Source: Halictus rubicundus (taxonomy: Eukaryota; Arthropoda; Insecta; Hymenoptera; Halictidae). From it: DNA of 64,000 nt. Location: assembly GCF_050948215.1 (NCBI RefSeq), contig NW_027488629.1:744001-808000 (forward strand), in the 5' to 3' direction. Positions 15,101-28,622 of this stretch are shown piece by piece. Position 1 is the first letter of the stretch. The number at the start of each line of letters is the position of its first letter. A model generated the notes under the pieces. The model was not told the DNA's origin. It worked only from the letters and a program-made list of their open reading frames with translations, and did no database searches. The translations under genes were made by a program, and so were the position numbers.

Positions 15101-18100
15101 AAAGGAGACGATAGAGATTGGATAGGATAGATGATATTATAGGAAAGAGGATAGGATATGATAGAGTATACGATATTATAGAGGATAGGACAGGATAGAG
15201 GATAGGATAGGATAGAGGATAGGATAGGATACAGGATAGGATAGGATAGAGGATAGGATAGGATAGAGGATAGGTTAGGATAGAGGATAGGATAGGATAG
15301 AGGATAGGATAGGATAGAGGATAGGATAGGATAGAGGATGGGATAGGATAGAGTATAGAATAGGATAGAGCATAGGATAGGATAGGATTGAGGGTAGGAT
15401 AGGATAGAGGATATTATAGGATAGAGGATATGATACGATAGCGGATAGGATATAATGGAGTATAGGATAGTAATGAGGATAGGATAGCGTTGAGGATAGG
15501 ATAGGATAGAGGATAGGATAGAGGATTGGTTAGTATAAAGGATAGGAGAGGATAGAGGATAGGATAGGATTGAGGATAAGATAGGATAGAGGATAGGATA
15601 GGATAGAGGATAGGATAGGATAGAGGATAGGATAGGATAGAGGATACGATATTATAGAGGATAGGATAGGATAGAGGATAGGATAGGATACAGGATAGGA
15701 TAGGATAGAGGATAGGTTAGGATAGAGGATAGGATAGGATAGAGGATAGGATAGGATAGAGGATAGGATAGGATAGAGGATAGGATATTATAGAGGATAG
15801 GATAGGATAGAGGATAGGATAGGATAGAGGATACGATATTATAGAGGATAGGACAGGATAGAGGATAGGATAGGATAGAGGATAGGATAGGATACAGGAT
15901 AGGATAGGATAGAGGATAGGTTAGGATAGAGGATAGGATAGGATAGAGGATAGGATAGGATAGAGGATAGGATAGGATAGAGGATAGGATAGGATAGAGG
16001 ATGGGATAGGATAGAGTATAGAATAGGATAGAGCATAGGATAGGATAGGATTGAGGGTAGGATAGGATAGAGGATAGGATAGGATAGAGGACAGGATAGG
16101 GGATTGGATAGGATATAGGACAGGAGACGATAGAAGATAAGATAGGGGTTTGGTTAGGATAGAGTAAAGGAGACGATAGAGATTGGATAGGATAGATGAT
16201 ATAATAGGAAAGAGGATAGGATATGATAGAGGATACGACATTAAAGAGGATAGGACAGGATAGAGGATAGGATAGGATAGAGGATAGGATAGGATAGAGG
16301 ATAGGATAGGATAGAGGATAGGATAGGATAGAGGATAGGATAGAGGATAGGATAGAGGATAGGATAGAGGATAGGATAGGATAGAGGATATGATAGAGGA
16401 TAGGTTAGGATAGAGGATAGGATAGGATAGAGGATAGGATAGGGGATTGGATAGGATAGAGGACAGGAGACGATAGAAGATAAGATAGGGGATTGGATAG
16501 GATAGAGGAAAGGAGACGATAGAGATTGGATAGGATAGATGATATAATAGGAAAGAGGATAGGATATGATAGAGGATACGATATTATAGAGGATAGGACA
16601 GGATAGAGGATAGGATAGGATAGAGGATAGGATAGGATAGAGGATAGGATAGGATAGAGGATAGAATAGGATAGAGGATAGGATACGATAGAGGATAGGA
16701 TAGGATAGAGGATAGGATAGAGGATTGGTTAGTATAAAGGATAAGAGAGGATAGAGGATAGGATAGGATTGAGGATAGGATAGGATAGAGGATAGGATAC
16801 GATTGAGGATAGGATAGGATAGAGCATAGGATAGGATAGGATTGAGGGTAGGATAGGATAGAGGATAGGATAGGATAGAGGATAGGATAGGGGATTGGAT
16901 AGGATAGATGACAGGAGACGATAGAAGATAAGATAGGGGATTGGATAGGATAGAGGAAAGGAGACGATAGAGATTGGATAGGATAGATGATATAATAGGA
17001 AAGAGGATAGGATATGATAGAGGATACGATATTATAGAGGATAGGACAGGATAGAGGATAGGATAGGATAGAGGATAGGATAGGATAGAGGATAGGATAG
17101 GATAGAGGATAGAATAGGATAGAGGATAGGATACGATAGAGGATAGGATAGAGGATATGATAGAGGATAGGATAGAGGATTGGATAGGATAGAGGATATT
17201 ATAGGATAGAGGATATGATACGATAGCGGATAGGATATAATGGAGTATAGCATAGTAATGAGGATAGGATAGCGTTGAGGATAGGATAGGATAGAGGATA
17301 GGATAGAGGATTGGTTAGTATAAAGGATAGGAGAGGATAGAGGATAGGATAGGATTGAGGATAGGATAGGATAGAGGATAGGATAGGATTGAGGATAGGA
17401 TAGGATAGAGGATAGGATAGGATAGAGGATAGGATAGGATAGAGGATAGGATAGGATAGAGGATACGATATTATAGAGGATAGGACAGGATAGAGGATAG
17501 GATAGGATAGAGGATAGGATAGGATACAGGATAGGATAGGATAGAGGATAGGTTAGGATAGAGGATAGGATAGGATAGAGGATAGGATAGGATAGAGGAT
17601 AGGATAGGATAGAGTATAGGATAGGATAGAGGATAGGATAGAGGATAGGATAGGATAGAGGATACGACATTAAAGAGGATAGGACAGGATAGAGGATAGG
17701 ATAGGATAGAGGATAGGTTAGGATAGAGTATAGGATAGGATAGAGGATAGGATAGAGGATAGGATAGGATAGAGGATAGGATAGGATAGGATAGAGGATA
17801 GGATAGGATAGAGGATAGGATAGGATAGAGGATAGGATAGGATAGAGGATAGGATAGGATAGAATAGAGGATAGGATAGGATAGAGGATAGGATAGGATA
17901 GAGGATAGGATAGGATAGAGGATAGGTTAGGATAGAGTATAGGATAGGATAGAGGATAGGATAGGATAGAGGATAGGATAGGGTAGAGGATAGGATAGGA
18001 TAGAGGATAGGATAGGATAGAGGATAGGATAGGATAGGATAGGATAGAGGATAGGATAGGATAGAGGATAGGATAGGATAGGATAGAGGATAGGATAGGA

Positions 18101-19491
18101 TAGAGGATAGGATAGGATAGGATAGAGGATAGGATAGGATAGAGGATAGGATAGGATAGAGGGTAGGATAGGATAGAGGATAGGATAGCATAGGATAGAG
18201 GATAGGATAGCATAGAGGATAGGATAGGATAGAGGATAGGATGGGATAGAGGATAGGATAGGATAGAGGATAGGATAGGATAGTGGATAGGATAGGATAG
18301 AGGATAGGATAGGGTAGAGGATAGGATAGGATAGAGGATAGGATAGGATAGAGGATAGGATAGGATAGAGGATAGGATAGGATAGAGGATAGGATAGGAT
18401 AGAGGATAGGATAGAGGATAGGATAGAGGATTGGATAGGATAGAGGATATGATAGGATAGAGGATAGGATAGAGGATAGGATAGAGGATTGGATAGGATA
18501 GAGGATATGATAGGATAGCGGATAGGATATAATGGACTATAGGATAGGAATGAGGATAGGATAGGGTTGAGGATAGGATAGGATAGAGGATAGGATAGAG
18601 GATAGGATAGAGGATAGGATAGAGGATTGGATAGGATAGAGGATGGGATAGGATAGAGGATAAGATAGGATAGAGGATAGGATAGGATAGAGGATAGGAT
18701 AGAGGATTGGTTAGTATAAAGCATAGGAGAGGATAGGATAGGATTGAGGATAGGATAGGATAGAGGATAGGATAGGATAGAGGATAGGATAGGATAGAGG
18801 ATAGGATAGGATAGAGGATAGGATAGGATAGAGGATAGGATAGGTTATTGGATAGGACAGAGGACAGGAGACGATAGAAGATACGATAGGGGATTGGATA
18901 GGATAGAGGAAAGGAGACGATAGAGATTGGATAGGATAGATGATATTATAGGAAAGAGGATAGGATATGATAGAGTATACGATATTATAGAGGATAGGAC
19001 AGGATAGAGGATAGGATAGGATAGAGGATAGGATAGAGGATAGGATAGGATACAGGATAGGATAGGATAGAGGATAGGATAGGATAGAGGATAGGTTAGG
19101 ATAGAGGATAGGATAGGATAGAGGATAGGATAGGATAGAGGATATGATAGAGGATAGGATAGACGATTGGATAGGATAGAGGATATTATAGGATAGAGGA
19201 TATGATACGATAGCGGATAGGATATAATGGAGTATAGGATAGTAATGCGGATAGGATAGCGTTGAGGATAGGATAGGATAGAGGATAGGATAGCGTTGAG
19301 GATAGGATAGTATAGAGGATAGGTTAGGATAGAGGATAGGATAGGATAGAGAATAGGATAGGATAGAGGATAGGATAGGATAGAGGATAGGATAGGATAG
19401 AGGATAGGATAGGATAGAGGATAGGATAGAGGATTGGTTAGTATAAAGGATAGGAGAGGATAGGATAGGATTGAGGATAGGATAGGATAGA
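12077..19491. repeat. 7.3-kb super-repeat, copy 2
   Basis: Direct tandem copy of 4779-12137. It has its own 2835-bp pair, shown by marker blocks at 13162/15997. The rare string GTAATGCGGATAGG occurs at 11886 in copy 1 and 19240 in copy 2, and TAGGTTATTGGATAGGACAG at 11487 and 18841; both are 7354 bp apart. Point differences are few over several kilobases, so the duplication looks recent, unless it is an assembly effect. Confidence 0.85.
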
Positions 19492-22400
19492 GGATAGGAT
19501 AGGATAGAGGATAGGATAGGATAGAGGATAGGATAGGATAGAGGATATGATAGGATAGCGGATAGGATATAATGGAGTATAGGATAGGAATGAGGATAGG
19601 ATTGCGTTGAGGATAGGATAGGATAGAGGATAGGATAGGATAGAGGATAGGTTAGGATAGAGAATAGGATAGGATAGAGGATAGGATAGGGAAGAGGATA
19701 GGATAGGATTGAGGGTAGGATAGGATAGAGGATAGGATAGGATAGAGGATAGGATAGGATAGAGGATAGGATAGGGGATTGGATAGGATAGAGGAAAGGA
19801 GACGATAGAGATTGGATAGGATAGCTGATATTATAGGAAAGCGGATAGGATATGATAGAGGATAGGATAGGGGATTGGATAGGATAGAGGACAGGAGACG
19901 ATAGAAGATAGGATAGGGGATTGGATAGGATAGAGGAAAGGACACGATAGAGATTGGATAGGATAGAGGATAGGATAGGATAGGATAGGATAGAGGATAG
20001 GATAGGATAGAGGAAAGGAGACGATAGAGATTCGATAGGATAGAGGATATTATAGGATAGAGCATATGATAGGATAGCGTTGAGGATAGGATAGGATAGA
20101 GGATAGGATAGAGGATTGGTTAGTATAAAGGATAGGAGAGGATAGAGGATAGGATAGGATTGAGGATAGGATAGGATAGAGGATAGGATAGGATAGAGGA
20201 TAGGATAGGAAAGAGGATAGGATAGGATAGAGGATAGGTTAGGATAGAGGATAGGATAGGATAGAGGATAAGATAGGATAGAGGATAGGATAGGATAGAG
20301 TATAGAATAGGATAGAGCATAGGATAGGATAGGATTGAGGGCAGTATAGGATAGAGGATAGGATAGGATAGAGGATAGGATAGGGGATTGGATAGGATAG
20401 AGGCCAGGAGACGATAGATGATAAGATAGGGGATTGGATAGGATAGAGGATAGGATAGGATAGAGGATAGGATAGGGGATTGGATAGGATAGAGGATAGG
20501 AGACGATGGAGGATAGCATAGGATAGAGGATAGGATAGGATAGAGGATTTGATAGTATAAAGGATAGGTGAGGATAGAGAATAGGATAGCATTGAGGATA
20601 GGATAGGATAGTGGATAGGATAGGATAGAGCAGACGATAAAGGATAGGATAGGATAGGATAGAGGATAGGATAGGATAGGATAGAGGATAGGGTAGGATA
20701 GAGCATAGGATAGGATAGGATTGAGGGTAGGATAGGATAGAGGATAGGATAGGATAGAGGACAGGATAGGGGATTGGATAGGATATAGGACAGGAGACGA
20801 TAGCAGATAAGATAGGGAATTGGGTAGGATAGAGGAAAGGAGACGATAGAGATTGGATAGGATAGATGATATAATAGGAAAGAGGATAGGATATGATAGA
20901 GGATACGACATTAAAGAGGATAGGACAGGATAGAGGATAGGATAGGATAGAGGATATGATAGAGGAGAGGATAGAGGATAGGTTAGGATAGAGGATAAGA
21001 TAGGATAGAGGATAGGATAGGATAGAGGATAGGATAGAGGATTGGTTAGTATAAAGGATAGGAGAGGATAGAGGATAGGATAGGATTGAGGATAGGATAG
21101 GATAGAGGATAGGATAGGATAGAGGATAGGATAGGATAGAGGATAGGATAGGATAGAGGATAGGATAGGATAGAGGATAGGATAGGGGATTGGATAGGAT
21201 AGAGGACAGGAGACGATAGAAGATAGGATAGGGGATTGGATAGGATAGAGGAAAGGAGACGATAGAGATTGGATAGGATAGAGGATAGGATAGGATAGGA
21301 TAGGATAGAGGATAGGATAGGATAGAGGATAGGATAGGATAGAGGATAGGATATGATAGAGGATAGGATAGGATAGAGGATAGGATAGGATAGAGGATAT
21401 TATAGGATAGAGGATAGGATAGAGGATAGGATAGAGGATAGGATAGAGGATAGGATAGAGGATAGGATAGAGGATTGGATAGGATAGCGGATAGGATATA
21501 ATGGACTATAGGATAGGAATGAGGATAGGATAGGGTTGAGGATAGGATAGGAGAGAGGATAGGATAGAGGATTGGATAGGATAGAGGATATGATAGGATA
21601 GCGGATAGGATATAATGGAGTATAGGTTAGGAATGAGGATAGGATAGGGTTCAGGAGAGGATAGGATAGAGAATAGGATAGGATAGCGGATAGTATAGGA
21701 TAGAGGATAGGATAGGATAGAAGATAGCATAGGATAGAGGATAGGATAGGATAGAGGATAGGAGAGGATAGAGGATAGGATAGGATAGAGGATAGCATAG
21801 GATAGAGGATAGGATAGGATAGGATAGGATAGAGGATAGGATAGGATAGAGGATAGGAGAGGATAGAGGATAGGATAGGATAGAGGATAGGATAGGATAG
21901 GATAGAGGACAGGATAGGATAGATGATAGGATAGGATAGAGGATAGTATAGAGGATTGGTTAGTATAAAGGATAGGAGAGGATAGAGGATAGGATAGGAT
22001 TGAGGATAGGATAGGATAGAGGATAGGATAGGATAGAGGATAGGATAGGATAGAGGATACGATATTATAGAGGATAGGACAGGATAGAGGATAGGATAGG
22101 ATAGAGGATAGGATAGGATACAGGATAGGATAGGATAGAGGATAGGATAGGATAGAGGATGGGATAGGACAGAGGATAGGATAGGATAGAGGATAGGATA
22201 GGGGATTGGATAGGATAGAGGACAGGAGACGATAGAAGATAGGATAGGGGATTGGATAGGACAGAGGAAAGGAGACGATAGAGATTGGATAGGATAGAGG
22301 ATAGGATGGGATAGGATAGGATAGAGGATAGGATAGGATAGAGGATAGGATAGGATAGAGGATAGGATATGATAGAGGATAGGATAGGATAGAGGATAGG

Positions 22401-22840
22401 ATAGGATAGAGGATAGGATGGGATAGAGGATAGGATAGAGGATAGGATAGAGGATAGGATAGAGGATTGGATAGGATAGCGGATAGGATATAATGGACTA
22501 TAGGATAGGAATGAGGATAGGATAGGGTTGAGGATAGGATAGGATAGAGGATAGGATAGAGGATTGGATAGGATAGAGGATATGATAGGATAGCGGATAG
22601 GATATAATGGAGTATAGGTTAGGAATGAGGATAGGATAGGGTTCAGGAGAGGATAGGATAGAGAATAGGATAGGATAGCGGATAGTATAAGATAGAGGAT
22701 AGGATAGGATAGAGGATAGCATAGGATAGAGGATAGGATAGGATAGAGGATAGGAGAGGATAGAGGATAGGATAGGATGGAGGATAGGATAGGATAGAGG
22801 ATAGGATAGGATAGAGGATAGGATAGGATAGAGGATAGGA
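18770..22840. repeat. 4.0-kb tandem duplication, copy 1
   Basis: Sequence here repeats exactly 4000 bp downstream, from about 18.8 kb to 22159. Matched landmarks are TAGGTTATTGG at 18841/22841 and several diverged blocks between 19.6 and 21.8 kb. Differences are rare, for example 20639 (A) versus 24639 (G) and 21722 (A) versus 25722 (G). The left border is hidden in plain 17-bp repeats. The copy begins inside the second 7.3-kb super-repeat, so this event came after that one. Confidence 0.85.
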
Positions 22841-25800
22841 TAGGTTATTGGATAGGATAGAGGACAGGAGACGATAGAAGATACGATAGGGGATTGGATA
22901 GGATAGAGGAAAGGAGACGATAGAGATTGGATAGGATAGATGATATTATAGGAAAGAGGATAGGATATGATAGAGTATACGATATTATAGAGGATAGGAC
23001 AGGATAGAGGATAGGATAGGATAGAGGATAGGATAGAGGATAGGATAGGATACAGGATAGGATAGGATAGAGGATAGGATAGGATAGAGGATAGGTTAGG
23101 ATAGAGGATAGGATAGGATAGAGGATAGGATAGGATAGAGGATATGATAGAGGATAGGATAGACGATTGGATAGGATAGAGGATATTATAGGATAGAGGA
23201 TATGATACGATAGCGGATAGGATATAATGGAGTATAGGATAGTAATGCGGATAGGATAGCGTTGAGGATAGGATAGGATAGAGGATAGGATAGCGTTGAG
23301 GATAGGATAGTATAGAGGATAGGTTAGGATAGAGGATAGGATAGGATAGAGAATAGGATAGGATAGAGGATAGGATAGGATAGAGGATAGGATAGGATAG
23401 AGGATAGGATAGGATAGAGGATAGGATAGAGGATTGGTTAGTATAAAGGATAGGAGAGGATAGGATAGGATTGAGGATAGGATAGGATAGAGGATAGGAT
23501 AGGATAGAGGATAGGATAGGATAGAGGATAGGATAGGATAGAGGATATGATAGGATAGCGGATAGGATATAATGGAGTATAGGATAGGAATGAGGATAGG
23601 ATTGCGTTGAGGATAGGATAGGATAGAGGATAGGATAGGATAGAGGATAGGTTAGGATAGAGAATAGGATAGGATAGAGGATAGGATAGGGAAGAGGATA
23701 GGATAGGATTGAGGGTAGGATAGGATAGAGGATAGGATAGGATAGAGGATAGGATAGGATAGAGGATAGGATAGGGGATTGGATAGGATAGAGGAAAGGA
23801 GACGATAGAGATTGGATAGGATAGCTGATATTATAGGAAAGCGGATAGGATATGATAGAGGATAGGATAGGGGATTGGATAGGATAGAGGACAGGAGACG
23901 ATAGAAGATAGGATAGGGGATTGGATAGGATAGAGGAAAGGACACGATAGAGATTGGATAGGATAGAGGATAGGATAGGATAGGATAGGATAGAGGATAG
24001 GATAGGATAGAGGAAAGGAGACGATAGAGATTCGATAGGATAGAGGATATTATAGGATAGAGCATATGATAGGATAGCGTTGAGGATAGGATAGGATAGA
24101 GGATAGGATAGAGGATTGGTTAGTATAAAGGATAGGAGAGGATAGAGGATAGGATAGGATTGAGGATAGGATAGGATAGAGGATAGGATAGGATAGAGGA
24201 TAGGATAGGAAAGAGGATAGGATAGGATAGAGGATAGGTTAGGATAGAGGATAGGATAGGATAGAGGATAAGATAGGATAGAGGATAGGATAGGATAGAG
24301 TATAGAATAGGATAGAGCATAGGATAGGATAGGATTGAGGGCAGTATAGGATAGAGGATAGGATAGGATAGAGGATAGGATAGGGGATTGGATAGGATAG
24401 AGGCCAGGAGACGATAGATGATAAGATAGGGGATTGGATAGGATAGAGGATAGGATAGGATAGAGGATAGGATAGGGGATTGGATAGGATAGAGGATAGG
24501 AGACGATGGAGGATAGCATAGGATAGAGGATAGGATAGGATAGAGGATTTGATAGTATAAAGGATAGGTGAGGATAGAGAATAGGATAGCATTGAGGATA
24601 GGATAGGATAGTGGATAGGATAGGATAGAGCAGACGATAGAGGATAGGATAGGATAGGATAGAGGATAGGATAGGATAGGATAGAGGATAGGGTAGGATA
24701 GAGCATAGGATAGGATAGGATTGAGGGTAGGATAGGATAGAGGATAGGATAGGATAGAGGACAGGATAGGGGATTGGATAGGATATAGGACAGGAGACGA
24801 TAGCAGATAAGATAGGGAATTGGGTAGGATAGAGGAAAGGAGACGATAGAGATTGGATAGGATAGATGATATAATAGGAAAGAGGATAGGATATGATAGA
24901 GGATACGACATTAAAGAGGATAGGACAGGATAGAGGATAGGATAGGATAGAGGATATGATAGAGGAGAGGATAGAGGATAGGTTAGGATAGAGGATAAGA
25001 TAGGATAGAGGATAGGATAGGATAGAGGATAGGATAGAGGATTGGTTAGTATAAAGGATAGGAGAGGATAGAGGATAGGATAGGATTGAGGATAGGATAG
25101 GATAGAGGATAGGATAGGATAGAGGATAGGATAGGATAGAGGATAGGATAGGATAGAGGATAGGATAGGATAGAGGATAGGATAGGGGATTGGATAGGAT
25201 AGAGGACAGGAGACGATAGAAGATAGGATAGGGGATTGGATAGGATAGAGGAAAGGAGACGATAGAGATTGGATAGGATAGAGGATAGGATAGGATAGGA
25301 TAGGATAGAGGATAGGATAGGATAGAGGATAGGATAGGATAGAGGATAGGATATGATAGAGGATAGGATAGGATAGAGGATAGGATAGGATAGAGGATAT
25401 TATAGGATAGAGGATAGGATAGAGGATAGGATAGAGGATAGGATAGAGGATAGGATAGAGGATAGGATAGAGGATTGGATAGGATAGCGGATAGGATATA
25501 ATGGACTATAGGATAGGAATGAGGATAGGATAGGGTTGAGGATAGGATAGGAGAGAGGATAGGATAGAGGATTGGATAGGATAGAGGATATGATAGGATA
25601 GCGGATAGGATATAATGGAGTATAGGTTAGGAATGAGGATAGGATAGGGTTCAGGAGAGGATAGGATAGAGAATAGGATAGGATAGCGGATAGTATAGGA
25701 TAGAGGATAGGATAGGATAGAGGATAGCATAGGATAGAGGATAGGATAGGATAGAGGATAGGAGAGGATAGAGGATAGGATAGGATAGAGGATAGCATAG

Positions 25801-26720
25801 GATAGAGGATAGGATAGGATAGGATAGGATAGAGGATAGGATAGGATAGAGGATAGGAGAGGATAGAGGATAGGATAGGATAGAGGATAGGATAGGATAG
25901 GATAGAGGACAGGATAGGATAGATGATAGGATAGGATAGAGGATAGTATAGAGGATTGGTTAGTATAAAGGATAGGAGAGGATAGAGGATAGGATAGGAT
26001 TGAGGATAGGATAGGATAGAGGATAGGATAGGATAGAGGATAGGATAGGATAGAGGATACGATATTATAGAGGATAGGACAGGATAGAGGATAGGATAGG
26101 ATAGAGGATAGGATAGGATACAGGATAGGATAGGATAGAGGATAGGATAGGATAGAGGAAAGGAGACGATAGAGATTGGATAGGATAGAGGATAGGATGG
26201 GATAGGATAGGATAGAGGATAGGATAGGATAGAGGATAGGATAGGATAGAGGATAGGATATGATAGAGGATAGGATAGGATAGAGGATAGGATAGGATAG
26301 AGGATAGGATGGGATAGAGGATAGGATAGAGGATAGGATAGAGGATAGGATAGAGGATTGGATAGGATAGCGGATAGGATATAATGGACTATAGGATAGG
26401 AATGAGGATAGGATAGGGTTGAGGATAGGATAGGATAGAGGATAGGATAGAGGATTGGATAGGATAGAGGATATGATAGGATAGCGGATAGGATATAATG
26501 GAGTATAGGTTAGGAATGAGGATAGGATAGGGTTCAGGAGAGGATAGGATAGAGAATAGGATAGGATAGCGGATAGTATAAGATAGAGGATAGGACAGGA
26601 TAGAGGATAGCATAGGATAGAGGATAGGATAGGATAGAGGATAGGAGAGGATAGAGGATAGGATAGGATGGAGGATAGGATAGGATAGAGGATAGGATAG
26701 GATAGAGGATAGGATAGAGG
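22841..26720. repeat. 4.0-kb tandem duplication, copy 2
   Basis: Matches 18.8-22.8 kb. At 26159 the 4000-bp offset ends and the match resumes at about 22267 with an offset near 3891. This copy has therefore lost about 108 bp there, or copy 1 gained them. The match continues to about 26.7 kb. Confidence 0.85.
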
Positions 26721-28622
26721 ATAGGATAGAGGATATGATAGGATAGCGGATAGGATATAATGGAGTATAGGATAGGAATGAGGATAGGATAGGTTTCAGG
26801 ATAGGATAGGATAGAGGATAGGATAAGACAGAGGATAGGTTAGGATAGAGGATAGGATAGGATAGGATAGGATAGAGGATAGGAGAGGATAGAGGATAGG
26901 ATAGGATAGAGGATAGGATAGGATAGGATAGAGGACAGGATAGGATAGATGATAGGATAGGATAGAGGATAGTATAGAGGATTGGTTAGTATAAAGGATA
27001 GGAGAGGATAGAGGATAGGATAGGATTGAGGATAGGATAGGATAGAGGATAGGATAGGATAGAGGATAGGATAGGATAGAGGATACGATATTATAGAGGA
27101 TAGGACAGGATAGAGGATAGAATAGGATAGAGGATAGGATAGGATAGAGGATAGGATAGGATAGAGGATGGGATAGGATAGAGTATAGAATAGTATAGAG
27201 CATAGGATAGGATAGGATTGAGGGTAGGATAGGATAGAGGATAGGATAGGATAGAGGACAGGATAGGGGATTGGATAGGATATAGGACAGGAGACGATAG
27301 AAGATAAGATAGGGAATTGGATAGGATAGAGGAAAGGAGACGATAGAGATTGGATAGGATAGATGATATAATAGGAAAGAGGATAGGATATGATAGAGGA
27401 TACGACATTAAAGAGGATAGGACAGGATAGAGGATAGGATAGGATAGAGGATAGGATAGGATACAGGATAGGATAGAGGTTGGGATAGGACAGAGGATAG
27501 GATAGGATAGAGGATAGGATAGGGGATTGGATAGGATAGAGGACAGGAGACGATAGAAGATAGGATAGGGGATTGGATAGGATAGAGGAAAGGAGACGAT
27601 AGAGATTGGATAGGATAGAGGATAGGATGGGATAGGATAGGATAGAGGATAGGATAGGATAGAGGATAGGATAGGATAGAGGATAGGATATGATAGAGGA
27701 TAGGATAGGATAGAGGATAGGATAGGATAGAGGATAGGATGGGATAGAGGATAGCATAGGATAGAGGATAGGATAGGATAGAGGATAGGAGAGGATAGAG
27801 GATAGGATAGGATGGAGGATAGGATAGGATAGAGGATAGGATAGGATAGAGGATAGGATAGAGGATAGGATAGAGGATATGATAGGATAGCGGATAGGAT
27901 ATAATGGAGTATAGGATAGGAATGAGGATAGGATAGGTTTCAGGATAGGATAGGATAGAGGATAGGATAAGACAGAGGATAGGTTAGGATAGAGGATAGG
28001 ATAGGATAGGATAGGATAGAGGATAGGAGAGGATAGAGGATAGGATAGGATAGAGGATAGGATAGGATAGGATAGAGGACAGGATAGGATAGATGATAGG
28101 ATAGGATAGAGGATAGTATAGAGGATTGGTTAGTATAAAGGATAGGAGAGGATAGAGGATAGGATAGGATTGAGGATAGGATAGGATAGAGGATAGGATA
28201 GGATAGAGGATAGGATAGGATAGAGGATACGATATTATAGAGGATAGGACAGGATAGAGGATAGAATAGGATAGAGGATAGGATAGGATAGAGGATAGGA
28301 TAGGATAGAGGATGGGATAGGATAGAGTATAGAATAGTATAGAGCATAGGATAGGATAGGATTGAGGGTAGGATAGGATAGAGGATAGGATAGGATAGAG
28401 GACAGGATAGGGGATTGGATAGGATATAGGACAGGAGACGATAGAAGATAAGATAGGGAATTGGATAGGATAGAGGAAAGGAGACGATAGAGATTGGATA
28501 GGATAGATGATATAATAGGAAAGAGGATAGGATATGATAGAGGATACGACATTAAAGAGGATAGGACAGGATAGAGGATAGGATAGGATAGAGGATAGGA
28601 TAGGATACAGGATAGGATAGAG
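26590..28622. repeat. 1144-bp tandem pair
   Basis: The rare string AGGTTTCAGG occurs at 26791 and 27935, 1144 bp apart, and surrounding diverged blocks match at the same spacing. The first copy ends near 27479, where GAGGTTGGG replaces the GAGGATAGG seen at 28623. Confidence 0.8.
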
